DNA of 35,151 nucleotides from Alphaproteobacteria bacterium (GCA_018666195.1 JABJAG010000204.1:1-35151), one strand, 5' to 3'; numbered from the stretch's first letter, positions 8,038 to 17,799 are shown. Program-made: numbers and translations. Notes: generated by a model not told the origin, from the sequence alone.

Positions 8038-9513
8038 TCAGCCGGCGGCGCGTTTCATTCGACGGCGTTCCACAGAGGATGGAATCTTCAATGAATCCCG
8101 GTACTTGGCGACGGTTCGTCGGGCAATCTCAACACCATCGTCACGTAGGATCTTCACGATTTTGTCGTCAGACAGGATCGACTTTGAAGATTCGTTGTCG
8201 ATCATCAATTTGATTTTGTGACGCACGGCCTCTGCTGAATGCTGATCACCACCTTCGCTGCTGTTGATGGCAGTGGTGAAGAAGTATTTCAGTTCGAACA
8301 ATCCACGTGGTGTCGCCATGTACTTGTTGGTCGTGACCCGGCTGATTGTGCTTTCGTGAAGTTTCACAGCAGCTGCGATATCGGCGAGCACAAGTGGCTT
8401 GAGGTGGCTAACTCCATGGCGAAAGAAGGCATCCTGCTGGCGGATGATTTCAGTCGCCACTTTCAGGATGGTCCGTGCTCGCTGATCGAGGGCGCGAACG
8501 AGCCAGTTCGCGGACTGAAATTTCTCCTGAACGAAAGCCTTGTCATCTTTCTCCTGCGCCAGATCATTGATTTCCGCGTAGTAGGCGCGATTCACGAGGA
8601 CACGGGGCAATGTGTCGTTGTTCAGTTCGATTTCCCAGCCGCCGCCCTGTTTGGTGCGCATCATCACATCTGCGGTGACATACTCCACGGCGCCTTCGTC
8701 GAACGCGGAGCCTGGCTTGGGGTCGAGCGTCCGCAACTCGGCAAGCATATCGGTTAGGTCTTCTTCGTCGACCCCGCAAATGCGTCGCAATCCAGGCAGG
8801 TCATGTTTTGTCAGATAGTCCAGGTTCTGGAGCATGGCCGCCATCGCCGGATCCAGGCGGTTGCGTTCGGCAAGTTGCAGGGAAAAGCATTCAATGAGGT
8901 CCCGCGCGAACACCCCGGTGGGCTCAAACGTCTGGAGGGTTATCAGGACAGTTTCGACCAGCTTGATTTCACAACCTAGCTGTTCGGATAATTCCTCGGT
9001 TGAGGTGATCAGATATCCGCGCTCATCAATGGAATCTATCATCGCGCGTCCGATCAGGCGCTGTGTGGCATCACCAATGGAAAGATCGAGCTGCTCGGTC
9101 AGGTGCTCGCGCAGTGTAACTTCACTGGCCATGGTCTGATCAATGCCGGGCATTGAATCACTGTCGCCACGGGCGGCTGGCGCCGTGCCGCCTGCGGGAC
9201 GGAATGGGTCATCGGGGTAGACATTGGTGTAGTCGCTATCAAGAGGCGCTTCCGTAGACGGAAGTTCCTCGCGTTCTGAAAGAGTCGCCGCATCGCCATC
9301 GTCGCTCCGCGTGGGTTCAGGGGCATCCGACGGCTCGGCATTGGCAATAAGAGACTCTTCCCGCTCAAGCAGGGGATTTTCTTCGAGTTCACCTTCAACG
9401 AAGGCAGCCAGTTCAAGATTGGACAGTTGCAGCAGCTTTATGGCCTGCTGTAACTGCGGCGTCATGACCGGCGCCTGCGTCTGGCGGAAGTCGAGACGCG
9501 GTGTCAGAGCCAT
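8038..9513 (-). CDS. rpoN: RNA polymerase sigma-54 factor
   Basis: MALTPRLDFRQTQAPVMTPQLQQAIKLLQLSNLEL; HESTISRVTTNKYMATPRGLFELKYFF; RPON box-like ARRTVAKYRDSLKIPSSVERRR. Confidence 0.98.
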   Translation of the reverse strand: MALTPRLDFRQTQAPVMTPQLQQAIKLLQLSNLELAAFVEGELEENPLLEREESLIANAEPSDAPEPTRSDDGDAATLSEREELPSTEAPLDSDYTNVYPDDPFRPAGGTAPAARGDSDSMPGIDQTMASEVTLREHLTEQLDLSIGDATQRLIGRAMIDSIDERGYLITSTEELSEQLGCEIKLVETVLITLQTFEPTGVFARDLIECFSLQLAERNRLDPAMAAMLQNLDYLTKHDLPGLRRICGVDEEDLTDMLAELRTLDPKPGSAFDEGAVEYVTADVMMRTKQGGGWEIELNNDTLPRVLVNRAYYAEINDLAQEKDDKAFVQEKFQSANWLVRALDQRARTILKVATEIIRQQDAFFRHGVSHLKPLVLADIAAAVKLHESTISRVTTNKYMATPRGLFELKYFFTTAINSSEGGDQHSAEAVRHKIKLMIDNESSKSILSDDKIVKILRDDGVEIARRTVAKYRDSLKIPSSVERRRMKRAAG

Positions 9514-9525
9514 GGTTAAGGACTT

Positions 9526-10311
9526 CTACAGACTGAATCTTTCGCCCAAGTAAACACGCCGGACGTCCGAATGAGACACAATTTCCGACGGGTCACCACT
9601 CATTAGCACCGAACCTTCATGCAAGATATAGGCCCGGTCAACAATATCGAGTGTTTCCCGGACGTTATGATCGGTGATCAGGACGCCAATACCGCGATTT
9701 TTCAGGTGTTTCACAAGGTCGCGAATGTCGGAGACGGCAATCGGATCAATTCCGGCAAGTGGTTCGTCGAGCAGCATGAAATGGGGCTGACTTGCGAGTG
9801 CGCGGGCGATTTCCACACGTCGGCGTTCACCACCTGACAAGGCCAGTGCGGGCGTTCGGCGAAGATGGGAAATCGAAAATTCAGCCAGCAAATCATCAAG
9901 CATGGCTTCACGGCGATCACGCTGAGGCTCGATCACCTCCAGCACTGAGCGGATGTTCTGTTCCACTGAGAGACCCCGAAAAATCGAAGCTTCCTGCGGC
10001 AGATAGCCAACACCGAGGCGGGCGCGGCGGTACATGGGCAATTCGGTGATGTCGTGGCCATCAAGCGAGATGGAACCTGCGTCCGGGGTGAGTAGGCCGG
10101 TGATGATGTAGAAGCAGGTTGTCTTGCCAGCACCATTTGGGCCCAGAAGTCCGACAGCTTCTCCCTGGCGGACCTGAAGCGATACGTCTCTAATAACAGG
10201 ACGCTTGCGAAACCGCTTGCCGAGGTTTTTGGCAACGAGGCCCGGGTTATCGGCCACCAGGCGCGGCGCGCCGTTATCTTCGGTCTTTCTGGTCAATCGC
10301 GGTTCGTTCAT
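9526..10311 (-). CDS. lptB: LPS export ABC transporter ATP-binding protein LptB
   Basis: Walker A GPNGAGKTT, signature LSGGERRRVEIARAL, Walker B FMLLDEPLAGIDP. ATGA overlap with lptA. Confidence 0.97.
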   Translation of the reverse strand: MNEPRLTRKTEDNGAPRLVADNPGLVAKNLGKRFRKRPVIRDVSLQVRQGEAVGLLGPNGAGKTTCFYIITGLLTPDAGSISLDGHDITELPMYRRARLGVGYLPQEASIFRGLSVEQNIRSVLEVIEPQRDRREAMLDDLLAEFSISHLRRTPALALSGGERRRVEIARALASQPHFMLLDEPLAGIDPIAVSDIRDLVKHLKNRGIGVLITDHNVRETLDIVDRAYILHEGSVLMSGDPSEIVSHSDVRRVYLGERFSL

Positions 10312-11156
10312 GGTTTCCCAGTCGTGCCAGTGTTGGAATTTGGCCCTGCGCCGTTACCGGAACTGGACTTGGGTAAAAACAATCCGCGTACCCGTTCACC
10401 GGGACGCGAAGAGAGAAGTCGGCTTTCACCGGACTTCAAGTTAACCTCTGCGCGTTCGCCGTTCAATTGTGTCTCTCCGCGCGTAATCTTCACATTCCCG
10501 GTGAGCGTTGCCAGCCCCCGATCGGGATTGTAGTCACCCTTTTCGGCGCGCACGATGTCGGTGGGTGTCGAGACAAGAACATTGCCGAGTGCCTCGATAC
10601 GCTCCATCGATGCCTGGCGTCCGCCTTCGCCGAAATGCGCTGTCAGGGTATCGGCGCGAAGTCGGCGATCATCGCGAATGGCGAGTGCATCGCCGCGCGC
10701 GACTGCCAACTGGCGCTGCTCGTAATATTCCAGGCTGTCGCGTGCGATGATGGTGTCTTCGGCCGTGTCGAGGCGGACCGTGTCGCCGGTCAGAAACAGG
10801 ACGCCCCCATCGATGTCATAGACAGCCTTGTCGGATTGCGCGACTTCCGTTTCAGAAATGATGCGGACATTTCCATTGGCGTCGATGCGATAGATTTCGT
10901 TTTCACCCTCGGCATTGGGTCTGTAGTGAGCGATCAGTTCATCCCCTTCAACCACGACACCGCCCTGACTCGCTTTGGCGTTGCCGCGCGCAAGGTAGAG
11001 TTGCTTTGAACGTTGCCATTCAATGCCATCATCAGCCTCGATGTGGATCGGGCCATCGCCGCCCTGACTAAAGCCCAGGGTCTGGGCATGACTGCTTTGT
11101 GGTCCGAGCAGCCATATAAATCCGGCGAGAAGGAACAAACTGAGCAGGCGGATCAT
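10308..11156 (-). CDS. lptA: LptA/OstA family LPS transport periplasmic protein
   Basis: Signal peptide and OstA-like IEADDGIEWQRSKQLYLARGNAKASQGGVVVEGDELIAHYR. Between lptC and lptB. Confidence 0.92.
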   Translation of the reverse strand: MIRLLSLFLLAGFIWLLGPQSSHAQTLGFSQGGDGPIHIEADDGIEWQRSKQLYLARGNAKASQGGVVVEGDELIAHYRPNAEGENEIYRIDANGNVRIISETEVAQSDKAVYDIDGGVLFLTGDTVRLDTAEDTIIARDSLEYYEQRQLAVARGDALAIRDDRRLRADTLTAHFGEGGRQASMERIEALGNVLVSTPTDIVRAEKGDYNPDRGLATLTGNVKITRGETQLNGERAEVNLKSGESRLLSSRPGERVRGLFLPKSSSGNGAGPNSNTGTTGKP

Positions 11157-11854
11157 TGCGGCGGCGCTCCTTCAAAAACAGTCAGCGTGGCAGGTCCGAT
11201 GAAGATTATCCGGTCTCCTGATTCGAGGACGCGAAATCCCTCCGCCTTCAGGATTCCGAACGGGCCTTGCCCGTCAACATGTTCGTCTCCTGATGCGGTG
11301 CTGTCATCCATATTGACCCGAGCTGTTGTGGTCTGGAATTCATATCCTTCGTCGTGAAACAGGTTCACGTTCCCGGCCAGATAGAGTGTATTGGAGTTGG
11401 ACTCGAACCGCCCGTCATTTGCATTCAACGCGACCCAGGTACCGTCTTTGAGAACAATATCGGCTTTTGGATTGGTCAGGTCATAGATCTCTTCGCCGCC
11501 CTCATTCTGGCTGCGTGCGCCGAGATCGGCAGTGATCTGAAACGGCCGTTGCTCCGAATCCATTCCCTGGAGGCGCGGATTGAGAACCTGAGGTTTGCTT
11601 CCACCGGTTGGGCCGACTGCAGCCAGATCAATGCGGAATCGATCTTCGTCGGGGAGCAGGCGAGGCCAGACCGCCACCAGCACCAGCATGGCAAATGCCA
11701 GCCCGGGAAGTAGATATTTCATGGTTGCGACGATGCGTGAGCGGCCAAACCCGCTGCGGCGCGATCTTGGTGCCTCGCTCATGCGCCTGCGTCGGGTAAG
11801 TTGCGTCTCGCCCGAAGGGATGTTGGGGTCTGCCGTGATCTCAGGTTCACTCAT
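11153..11854 (-). CDS. lptC: LPS export ABC transporter periplasmic protein LptC
   Basis: Single TM (YLLPGLAFAMLVLVAVWPRLL) and LptC-like repeats (ADIVLKDGTWVALNANDGRFESNSNTLYLAGNVNLFHDEGYEFQTTTARVNM). ATGA overlap with lptA. Start inferred at MSEPEI. Confidence 0.9.
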   Translation of the reverse strand: MSEPEITADPNIPSGETQLTRRRRMSEAPRSRRSGFGRSRIVATMKYLLPGLAFAMLVLVAVWPRLLPDEDRFRIDLAAVGPTGGSKPQVLNPRLQGMDSEQRPFQITADLGARSQNEGGEEIYDLTNPKADIVLKDGTWVALNANDGRFESNSNTLYLAGNVNLFHDEGYEFQTTTARVNMDDSTASGDEHVDGQGPFGILKAEGFRVLESGDRIIFIGPATLTVFEGAPPQ

Positions 11855-11861
11855 ACCGCTG

Positions 11862-12878
11862 TCAGGCGAGTCCCGCGCGCAAACAGTCATGGATGTGCAA
11901 AATACCAACCGGTGACCGATCATTCGCCACGAAGAGGCTCGTGATCTTGGTGGCATTCATCAAGCCGAGCGCTTCGGACGCGAGGGCCTGACTGCGGATG
12001 GTTTTCAGGTTTGCTGTCATGATCTCGCCACAGCTTAGGCTTACCAATGTGTTCGACATGTGGCGCCGTAAGTCGCCATCAGTGATGATTCCGATCAGGT
12101 CACCCTGATCATCGACCACGCCAGCACAGCCAAAGCCCTTGTTGGTCATCAGGAACAGGGCATCTGAAACACGGCCGTCGATTGCGATCAGAGGCAAGTC
12201 TTCACCGTCATGCATCAAATCCTCAACCCGCAGCAGGTTCTGGCCGAGTTTTCCGCCGGGGTGCAGCACCTGAAAGTCCTCAGCTGTGAAGCCACGACGG
12301 TCGAGCAGTGCGACGGCCAGCGCATCGCCCATGGCAAGCATGGCGGTCGTTGAGGTTGTTGGGGCCAGACCCATCGGGCAGGCCTCAGCAACGGGGGGTA
12401 GAACAAGCGTGCAGTCGCTGTTGTCAGCGAGAGTGCTTTCCATCCGCGCAGTGATCGAGATCAATGGAACCTTGAAGCGCCGGCAATAGTTGAGCACGTC
12501 GCTGAGTTCGCGTGTTTCGCCGGAGTTCGAGAGGGCCAGTGCGACATCGTCCGGTGTGATCATACCCAGATCGCCGTGACTGGCTTCACCGGGATGTACA
12601 AAGAAGGACGGCGTTCCGGTGCTCGACAGTGTCGAGGATATCTTGCGTGCGATATGTCCGCTCTTGCCCATGCCGGTCACGACGGTTCGGCCCTTGGCAT
12701 TGTGAATCAGATCAACGGCATGGACGAATGTTGCGTCCAGACCATCACCCATAATGCGAAGGGCTTCAGCTTCAAGCCGAAATACGCGTTGAGCAGCGTC
12801 TATATCGCTGGTCGATGCAGGCGCGTTCGCTGGTTTTAGTGTTGGTTTTTCGGTCCCGGTCACGGGTCTATCGATCAT
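11862..12878 (-). CDS. kdsD: Arabinose-5-phosphate isomerase (KpsF/GutQ family, SIS + CBS)
   Basis: GRTVVTGMGKSGHIARKISSTLSSTGTPSFFVHPGEASHGDLGM; CBS pair at the C-terminus. Confidence 0.97.
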   Translation of the reverse strand: MIDRPVTGTEKPTLKPANAPASTSDIDAAQRVFRLEAEALRIMGDGLDATFVHAVDLIHNAKGRTVVTGMGKSGHIARKISSTLSSTGTPSFFVHPGEASHGDLGMITPDDVALALSNSGETRELSDVLNYCRRFKVPLISITARMESTLADNSDCTLVLPPVAEACPMGLAPTTSTTAMLAMGDALAVALLDRRGFTAEDFQVLHPGGKLGQNLLRVEDLMHDGEDLPLIAIDGRVSDALFLMTNKGFGCAGVVDDQGDLIGIITDGDLRRHMSNTLVSLSCGEIMTANLKTIRSQALASEALGLMNATKITSLFVANDRSPVGILHIHDCLRAGLA

Positions 12879-12941
12879 TTTGTTGCAGCGCTGAGCGGAC
12901 GCGTCGGATCGGGAAGAAACCTACGCGAATCAATCAGTTGC

Positions 12942-12970
12942 AGTATGGGTTGAATGCTGTGAATCGTCAA
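12942..12970 (-). promoter_or_regulatory. Candidate sigma70 promoter for the kdsD-lptCAB-rpoN operon, with overlapping dyad
   Basis: Minus strand TTGACG (12970-12965), 17-nt spacer, CATACT (12947-12942). Perfect dyad GTGAATCG-N13-CGATTCAC at 12959-12987 overlaps the -35. Confidence 0.5.
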
Positions 12971-13006
12971 ACTTCACACCGATTCACGTCAGTCCGGATC
13001 CGTGGT

Positions 13007-13639
13007 TTAGCTGTGGGCGAGCAAATCGATATCCGGCCAGCCAGCAAGATCGAGCGCGGCACGTGCGGGCAGGAAATCAAAACAGGCCTGGGCCAGATGG
13101 ACGCGATCATGGCGTTCGAGCATCACGTCGAGGCGTGTTTTCAGCTCGTGCAGAAAGAACACGTCATTGGCGGCATATTCCTGCTGTTCGCGGCTCAATT
13201 TGTCAGCACCCCAGTCGGAGCTCTGTTGCTGCTTGGAAATCTCGACACCGAGCATTTCGCGGCAGAGATCCTTCAATCCATGTCGGTCGGTGAAGGTGCG
13301 AATGAGGCGGGAGGCTGTGCGGGTGCAATAGGCCGGGGAGGCATCAACATCCAGATATCGCTTGATGGCCGCGAGATCGAACCGGGCGAAATGATAGAGT
13401 TTCAGTCGGTTTCTGTCTGCCAGGAGCGCCTTCAGGTTGGGGGCGTCGTAGGAATCGCCTTCACTGGCCGGGAACTGGACCAGATGGGCGACCCCGTCGC
13501 CAGCGGATAGCTGGACCAGGCAAAGCCGGTCGCGCAGCAGGTTGAGCCCCATGGTTTCGGTGTCGACAGCAATGGTGTCGCCGAGATCGAGGCCGTCGGG
13601 CAAGTCGTGCTGGTGAAGTTCGATATCCAAAACGCGCAT
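13007..13639 (-). CDS. Ribonuclease D-like 3'-5' exonuclease
   Basis: IAVDTETMGL (DEDD exonuclease), LYHFARFDLAAIKRYL, LSREQQEYAANDVFFLHEL. Confidence 0.92.
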   Translation of the reverse strand: MRVLDIELHQHDLPDGLDLGDTIAVDTETMGLNLLRDRLCLVQLSAGDGVAHLVQFPASEGDSYDAPNLKALLADRNRLKLYHFARFDLAAIKRYLDVDASPAYCTRTASRLIRTFTDRHGLKDLCREMLGVEISKQQQSSDWGADKLSREQQEYAANDVFFLHELKTRLDVMLERHDRVHLAQACFDFLPARAALDLAGWPDIDLLAHS

Positions 13640-13788
13640 CCGGGTTGTGAGGGCACAGATCGCATGCCAAGCGGGCGGTTGCTAACGCCTAGCACTTGCC
13701 TGTGTCAACAACTCCTGTGCTTGGCAGAGCGGGTAACCCGGCGCTATACAGCGGTTCAGTCCGCAATGGGCAGGATGGGAGCAGCGTG

Positions 13789-14739
13789 ATGAAATTTCGA
13801 CGGATAACGGTTTTTGGTGGTTCGGGCTTCCTGGGTCGCTATGTGGTCGAGCGGTTGGCGGATCGCGATATTGTGGTCCAGGTCGCTGTGCGAGACCCGG
13901 AAGGCGCCAAACATCTCAAAACCCTTGGTCAGGTAAGTCAGGTGACCCCGGTTGCCTGCGACATCAAGGACGAGGCTGCCATTCGTCGTGTGGTTGCGGG
14001 CTCGGATGCCGTGATTAATCTGGTTGGCATACTTGCCCAACGAAAGAAGCAGACTTTTAAAGCCCTGCATGTGGATGCCGCCGAGGCGGTTGCCCGGGCG
14101 GCGACAGATGCCGGCTGCAAGGCTCTGGTGCATGTATCGGCGATTGGCGCATCAAAAATTGCGTTGTCCGAGTATTCCCGCTCCAAGGCAGCTGGCGAAA
14201 CCGCAGTTCGCGACGCATTCCCGGCTGCGACCATCGTCCGCCCCTCAGTGATCTTCGGGCAGGAAGACGGGTTCTTCAATCTGTTTGGTGGTATGGCGCG
14301 TATGTTGCCGGCCTTGCCTCTGTTTGGCGGCGGCAAAACCCGTTTTCAGCCCGTTTATGTGGCTGACGTGGCTGACGCGATCATGGCCACACTTCTGGAT
14401 GACGGCGCGGCTGGCCAGACCTATGAACTTGGCGGACCTGAGGTTGCGAGTTATGCGGATCTCATGGAATTGATGCTGCATGAAGTCCGTCGCAAACGTT
14501 TCCTGGTGCCGGTTCCCTTTTTTATTGGTGATATCCAGGCGACCTTTGCAGGATTGTTACCAAACCCTCCCGTGACGCGCGATTCGATGAAGTCGCTTCG
14601 TGAAGACAATGTCGTTTCAGATGACGCAAACACGTTGGCTGATCTGGGCGTGCAGGCGACCGCGATGCGCACGATCCTGCCGACGTATCTTCACCGATAC
14701 CGCAAGGGAGGACGGATCGGGCGCGCCTCGATGTCGTGA
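13789..14739 (+). CDS. NAD(P)-binding SDR, complex I NDUFA9 subunit family
   Basis: ITVFGGSGFLGRYVVERLADRDIVVQVAVRDPEGAKHL...VNLVGILAQ...FQPVYVADVADAIMATLLD. Confidence 0.9.
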   Translation: MKFRRITVFGGSGFLGRYVVERLADRDIVVQVAVRDPEGAKHLKTLGQVSQVTPVACDIKDEAAIRRVVAGSDAVINLVGILAQRKKQTFKALHVDAAEAVARAATDAGCKALVHVSAIGASKIALSEYSRSKAAGETAVRDAFPAATIVRPSVIFGQEDGFFNLFGGMARMLPALPLFGGGKTRFQPVYVADVADAIMATLLDDGAAGQTYELGGPEVASYADLMELMLHEVRRKRFLVPVPFFIGDIQATFAGLLPNPPVTRDSMKSLREDNVVSDDANTLADLGVQATAMRTILPTYLHRYRKGGRIGRASMS

Positions 14740-14740
14740 A

Positions 14741-15544
14741 TTAGAAGGCACCGTATGTCCATGCGAGCAGCACGCCGCCGATCGCAATGCGATAAATTAC
14801 GAATGGGCCAAACCCGGCAAAACGCAGCCAGCGCAGAAATAGCGCGATAGCAGCCAGGGCCGTTACAAAGGAAAGCGCAGCCGCGATCAGTGCGTCGCGG
14901 GTGAGCAGCGCATTTTCGCTTTCGAGAAGCTGTAAGCCGATCAGCAGGCCAGCGCCGGCAATCGCCGGGATGGACAGCAGCATTGAGAACCGGGCGGCAT
15001 CGGTCCGGTCATAGCCTAGAAACCGCGCAGCGGTGATCGTGATTCCCGATCGACTGGTGCCGGGAATGAGTGCGAGTACCTGCGCCACACCGATAATTAC
15101 GGCATTGGGAAGGTTCATGTGTTCAAGCCGCAGGATCCGCATGCCGCTGCGGTCGGCCAGAAACAGCAGCACGCCGAACCCGATTGTGGTCCAGCCGACA
15201 ATTTCCACCGTGCGCAATGTGTTCTCGATCAGGGCTTGTCCGAAAAATCCGGCGAGCACGACGGGGATTGTGGCAACCACCAGAAATCCGGCCAGCCGCC
15301 CGCCCTCGTGTTTTCGTCCGCGTGCTGTTGCGCCAAGCCCCGCGAGCATCATCACCAGGTCACGCCAGAAATACAGCATCACCGCAAACAGTGTGCCCAC
15401 ATGTACGGCCACATCCATGACCAGCGTGTTTTCGGACAGGCCCAGAATGTCGGACGTGATGCGCAGATGTCCCGAGGAGCTCACCGGCAGAAACTCGGTG
15501 ATGCCCTGAACGGCGGCAAGAACGAAGATTTCGAAAAGCGGCAT
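14741..15544 (-). CDS. uppP: Undecaprenyl-diphosphatase (BacA/UppP)
   Basis: AAVQGITEFLPVSSSGHLRI and IPGTSRSGITITAARFLGYDRTDAARFSMLLSIPAIAGAG. Confidence 0.98.
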   Translation of the reverse strand: MPLFEIFVLAAVQGITEFLPVSSSGHLRITSDILGLSENTLVMDVAVHVGTLFAVMLYFWRDLVMMLAGLGATARGRKHEGGRLAGFLVVATIPVVLAGFFGQALIENTLRTVEIVGWTTIGFGVLLFLADRSGMRILRLEHMNLPNAVIIGVAQVLALIPGTSRSGITITAARFLGYDRTDAARFSMLLSIPAIAGAGLLIGLQLLESENALLTRDALIAAALSFVTALAAIALFLRWLRFAGFGPFVIYRIAIGGVLLAWTYGAF

Positions 15545-15675
15545 CGTATTCAGCCTGAAGACAGAGAAGATGGCTGCTTATAACACTGCGTTCACGGGTC
15601 GCTGAAACACTTCAATGCTGGCGTTTTCGCGATAAATGATATGGTTGCGGCAGGAACATTGTTTGGTTCGGTGTT

Positions 15676-16284
15676 ATGGCGCGAAAGCTCGAAACGACTG
15701 TTCAGCGAGCGGGACTCCTGGCGTGGCTCTCTCGGCGGAGGTTGAAGGTACAAGGTGCGGTTGAAGCCCCGCCGTCGGAGCGACATCCTCCGCCAGTTCG
15801 GAATCTGCGGTCTTCTGACTTCACGCCAAAGAGCACCTGGACGCGATTCTGGGATCGTGTGAACAAACTTGTTCCCGAGAACGAAGATGAAAAGCTGGCG
15901 CGGGAGTTATCGTATTTCCGGGACGAGATTGCCCGTCTTCCCGATGACGCACGTGCGCAATATGACAGGAAGCTCGCGGTTGCGAAGCAGGCCGAGATGC
16001 AGGCCAGGATGGAAGACACCATTCGCGCCTGGCTGGTCGGTATAACCTTTCTGGTTCACCTTATTGTTGTGCCTTTGGCATTCCAGAATGCACCTCTGAT
16101 CGAGCTGATTGTTGTTGGCACGATTATCGTGAACTCGGTGGCATGGTGGTTAGCCACCCGCACCGACTGGGATACAAGTAGCCGGGTTGTTACCTTGTTG
16201 AAGTTTGTTGTTTTGCCGTCAGTCCTGCTGATGTTTGGTTTGTTCGGCGGGTACGCCTTTCGACAAGGCGCGGGCGTCTCCTAG
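15676..16284 (+). CDS. Hypothetical membrane protein, N-terminal MARKLETTVQRAGLLAWLSRR motif and about 3 C-terminal TM helices
   Basis: Complete ORF; TM-like AWLVGITFLVHLIVVPLAF, LIELIVVGTIIVNSVAWWLA, LLKFVVLPSVLLMFGLFGGYAF. Confidence 0.7.
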   Translation: MARKLETTVQRAGLLAWLSRRRLKVQGAVEAPPSERHPPPVRNLRSSDFTPKSTWTRFWDRVNKLVPENEDEKLARELSYFRDEIARLPDDARAQYDRKLAVAKQAEMQARMEDTIRAWLVGITFLVHLIVVPLAFQNAPLIELIVVGTIIVNSVAWWLATRTDWDTSSRVVTLLKFVVLPSVLLMFGLFGGYAFRQGAGVS

Positions 16285-16321
16285 ACAGGCTCAAACTATT
16301 TAGTGATTGGGTCGTGGTGTT

Positions 16322-16753
16322 ATGGCGCGGAAGCTCGAAAGGACTGTTCAAAGAGCCGGGTTCGGAGCCTGGCTCTCGCGGCGCGTGACGGGCCTGTTTG
16401 GCAAAACACGAGCCGTGTTGCCTGCGCGCGAGCGCCGGTCTGTCGCAGTTGATCTACACACCGATCAATTGCGTGACTCCGCCGAAACCGAGGAAGAGAA
16501 TTCCGTATTGGGGTTCTATTTCAGTATGGTGTTTGTTGGCGCGCTCCTGTTTGGATACCTCGCCGGGACGGATAGCGTGTTGGCGAAAGGCGCGGCAGTT
16601 GTTGCCGTTTTTGCAAATCTTTCGGTGTTTGTTCTCTTGTTTCCGAAGGGCTGGGAGCGCGATTTGCGGTTCTCTGCGTTTCTTCTGTCGGTCGTCGCGC
16701 CGACGGCCTATGTGACGGCTTCACTATTCGGGTTTTTGCCCAAATTTGGGTAG
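16322..16753 (+). CDS. Hypothetical membrane protein, paralogous N-terminus MARKLERTVQRAGFGAWLSRR and about 3 TM helices
   Basis: First 21 residues match the upstream gene at 18/21. TM-like FYFSMVFVGALLFGYLAG, GAAVVAVFANLSVFVLLF, AFLLSVVAPTAYVTASLFGFL. Confidence 0.7.
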   Translation: MARKLERTVQRAGFGAWLSRRVTGLFGKTRAVLPARERRSVAVDLHTDQLRDSAETEEENSVLGFYFSMVFVGALLFGYLAGTDSVLAKGAAVVAVFANLSVFVLLFPKGWERDLRFSAFLLSVVAPTAYVTASLFGFLPKFG

Positions 16754-16822
16754 CCAACGCAAACATTGCTGGTTTTGACGCCGCGGCTGGGTTAACCGAT
16801 ACCCAAATACAGGGAGCAGACC

Positions 16823-17797
16823 ATGCCGAGTGAAACAGCCAACAATCCCCATGCATTGATCGATCCACAACAAGCAGAGGCTCTGGCGCGGAATGCCGAG
16901 ATCGTGGCCGACCTGGGCGGGCCGGGCGAAACGATCGCCGAGAATCGCGAACGTGCCGAAGCGGCACGAACCGTCTGGAATCAGGGGGGTCCGGTCATGG
17001 CCGTGAACGAAGCCCGAACGATTCCCGGTCCGTTTCGTGATGTGCCAGTGCAGTTCTACAAGCCCGACGATGAAGGCGATCTCCCGGTTTTTGTGTACCT
17101 ACATGGCGGCGGGTTCCGCATTGGCGGCCCGCGCACCAATGATTTGCAGATGCGGCAATTGGCCGACGACTGGCGCGGTGCGGTGATCAGCGCTGACTAT
17201 CTTCATGTGCCCGAACACACATTTCCCGATCCGGTTGATGAGATCGTTGCGGTGCTCGAATGGATTGCCGCGAACGGCGCCAAGTGGGGACTGGATGGAA
17301 CGCGCATCGCCGTGGGCGGTGCATCTGCCGGTGCCAGTGTGGCACTCGGGTCCGCACTTACGCTGCGGGACAAAGGACGCGGCGATTTGCTGCGCGCCGT
17401 GGCGTCGCTCTACGGGGTGCTCGATTATAATCTGGAATCAGACTCCATGAACGAATTGGGTGGCGGCGATTTCATGCTGACCAATGCCTATACCCAGATG
17501 GTCTATGACGGTTATGTCACCGACCCGGCGGATCGTGCGGACCCGCGTGCCTTTGCCATCCATGCTGACCCTGCCGGCCTTCCGCCTATTTTGATTGAGG
17601 CCGCCCAGCTCGACCCGATCCGGGATGATTCACTGAATTTTGCAAAGATGCTGACCGAGGCCGGTCATCCTCACGAGCTGGAAGTTTATGCCGGCGTGCT
17701 GCACGCCTATTTTGGATATTCCGGGGTCATTGATGAAGCCCGACGGAGTGTTGCCGATCTTGCGGTCTTTCTCGATAAGCATCTCGGAGGGCGCTGA
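16823..17797 (+). CDS. Alpha/beta hydrolase, hormone-sensitive-lipase-like esterase
   Basis: VYLHGGGFRIGG (HGGG oxyanion hole), VGGASAGASVALG (GxSxG), LPPILIEAAQLDPIRDDS, GVLHAYFGY. Confidence 0.92.
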   Translation: MPSETANNPHALIDPQQAEALARNAEIVADLGGPGETIAENRERAEAARTVWNQGGPVMAVNEARTIPGPFRDVPVQFYKPDDEGDLPVFVYLHGGGFRIGGPRTNDLQMRQLADDWRGAVISADYLHVPEHTFPDPVDEIVAVLEWIAANGAKWGLDGTRIAVGGASAGASVALGSALTLRDKGRGDLLRAVASLYGVLDYNLESDSMNELGGGDFMLTNAYTQMVYDGYVTDPADRADPRAFAIHADPAGLPPILIEAAQLDPIRDDSLNFAKMLTEAGHPHELEVYAGVLHAYFGYSGVIDEARRSVADLAVFLDKHLGGR

Positions 17798-17799
17798 CC

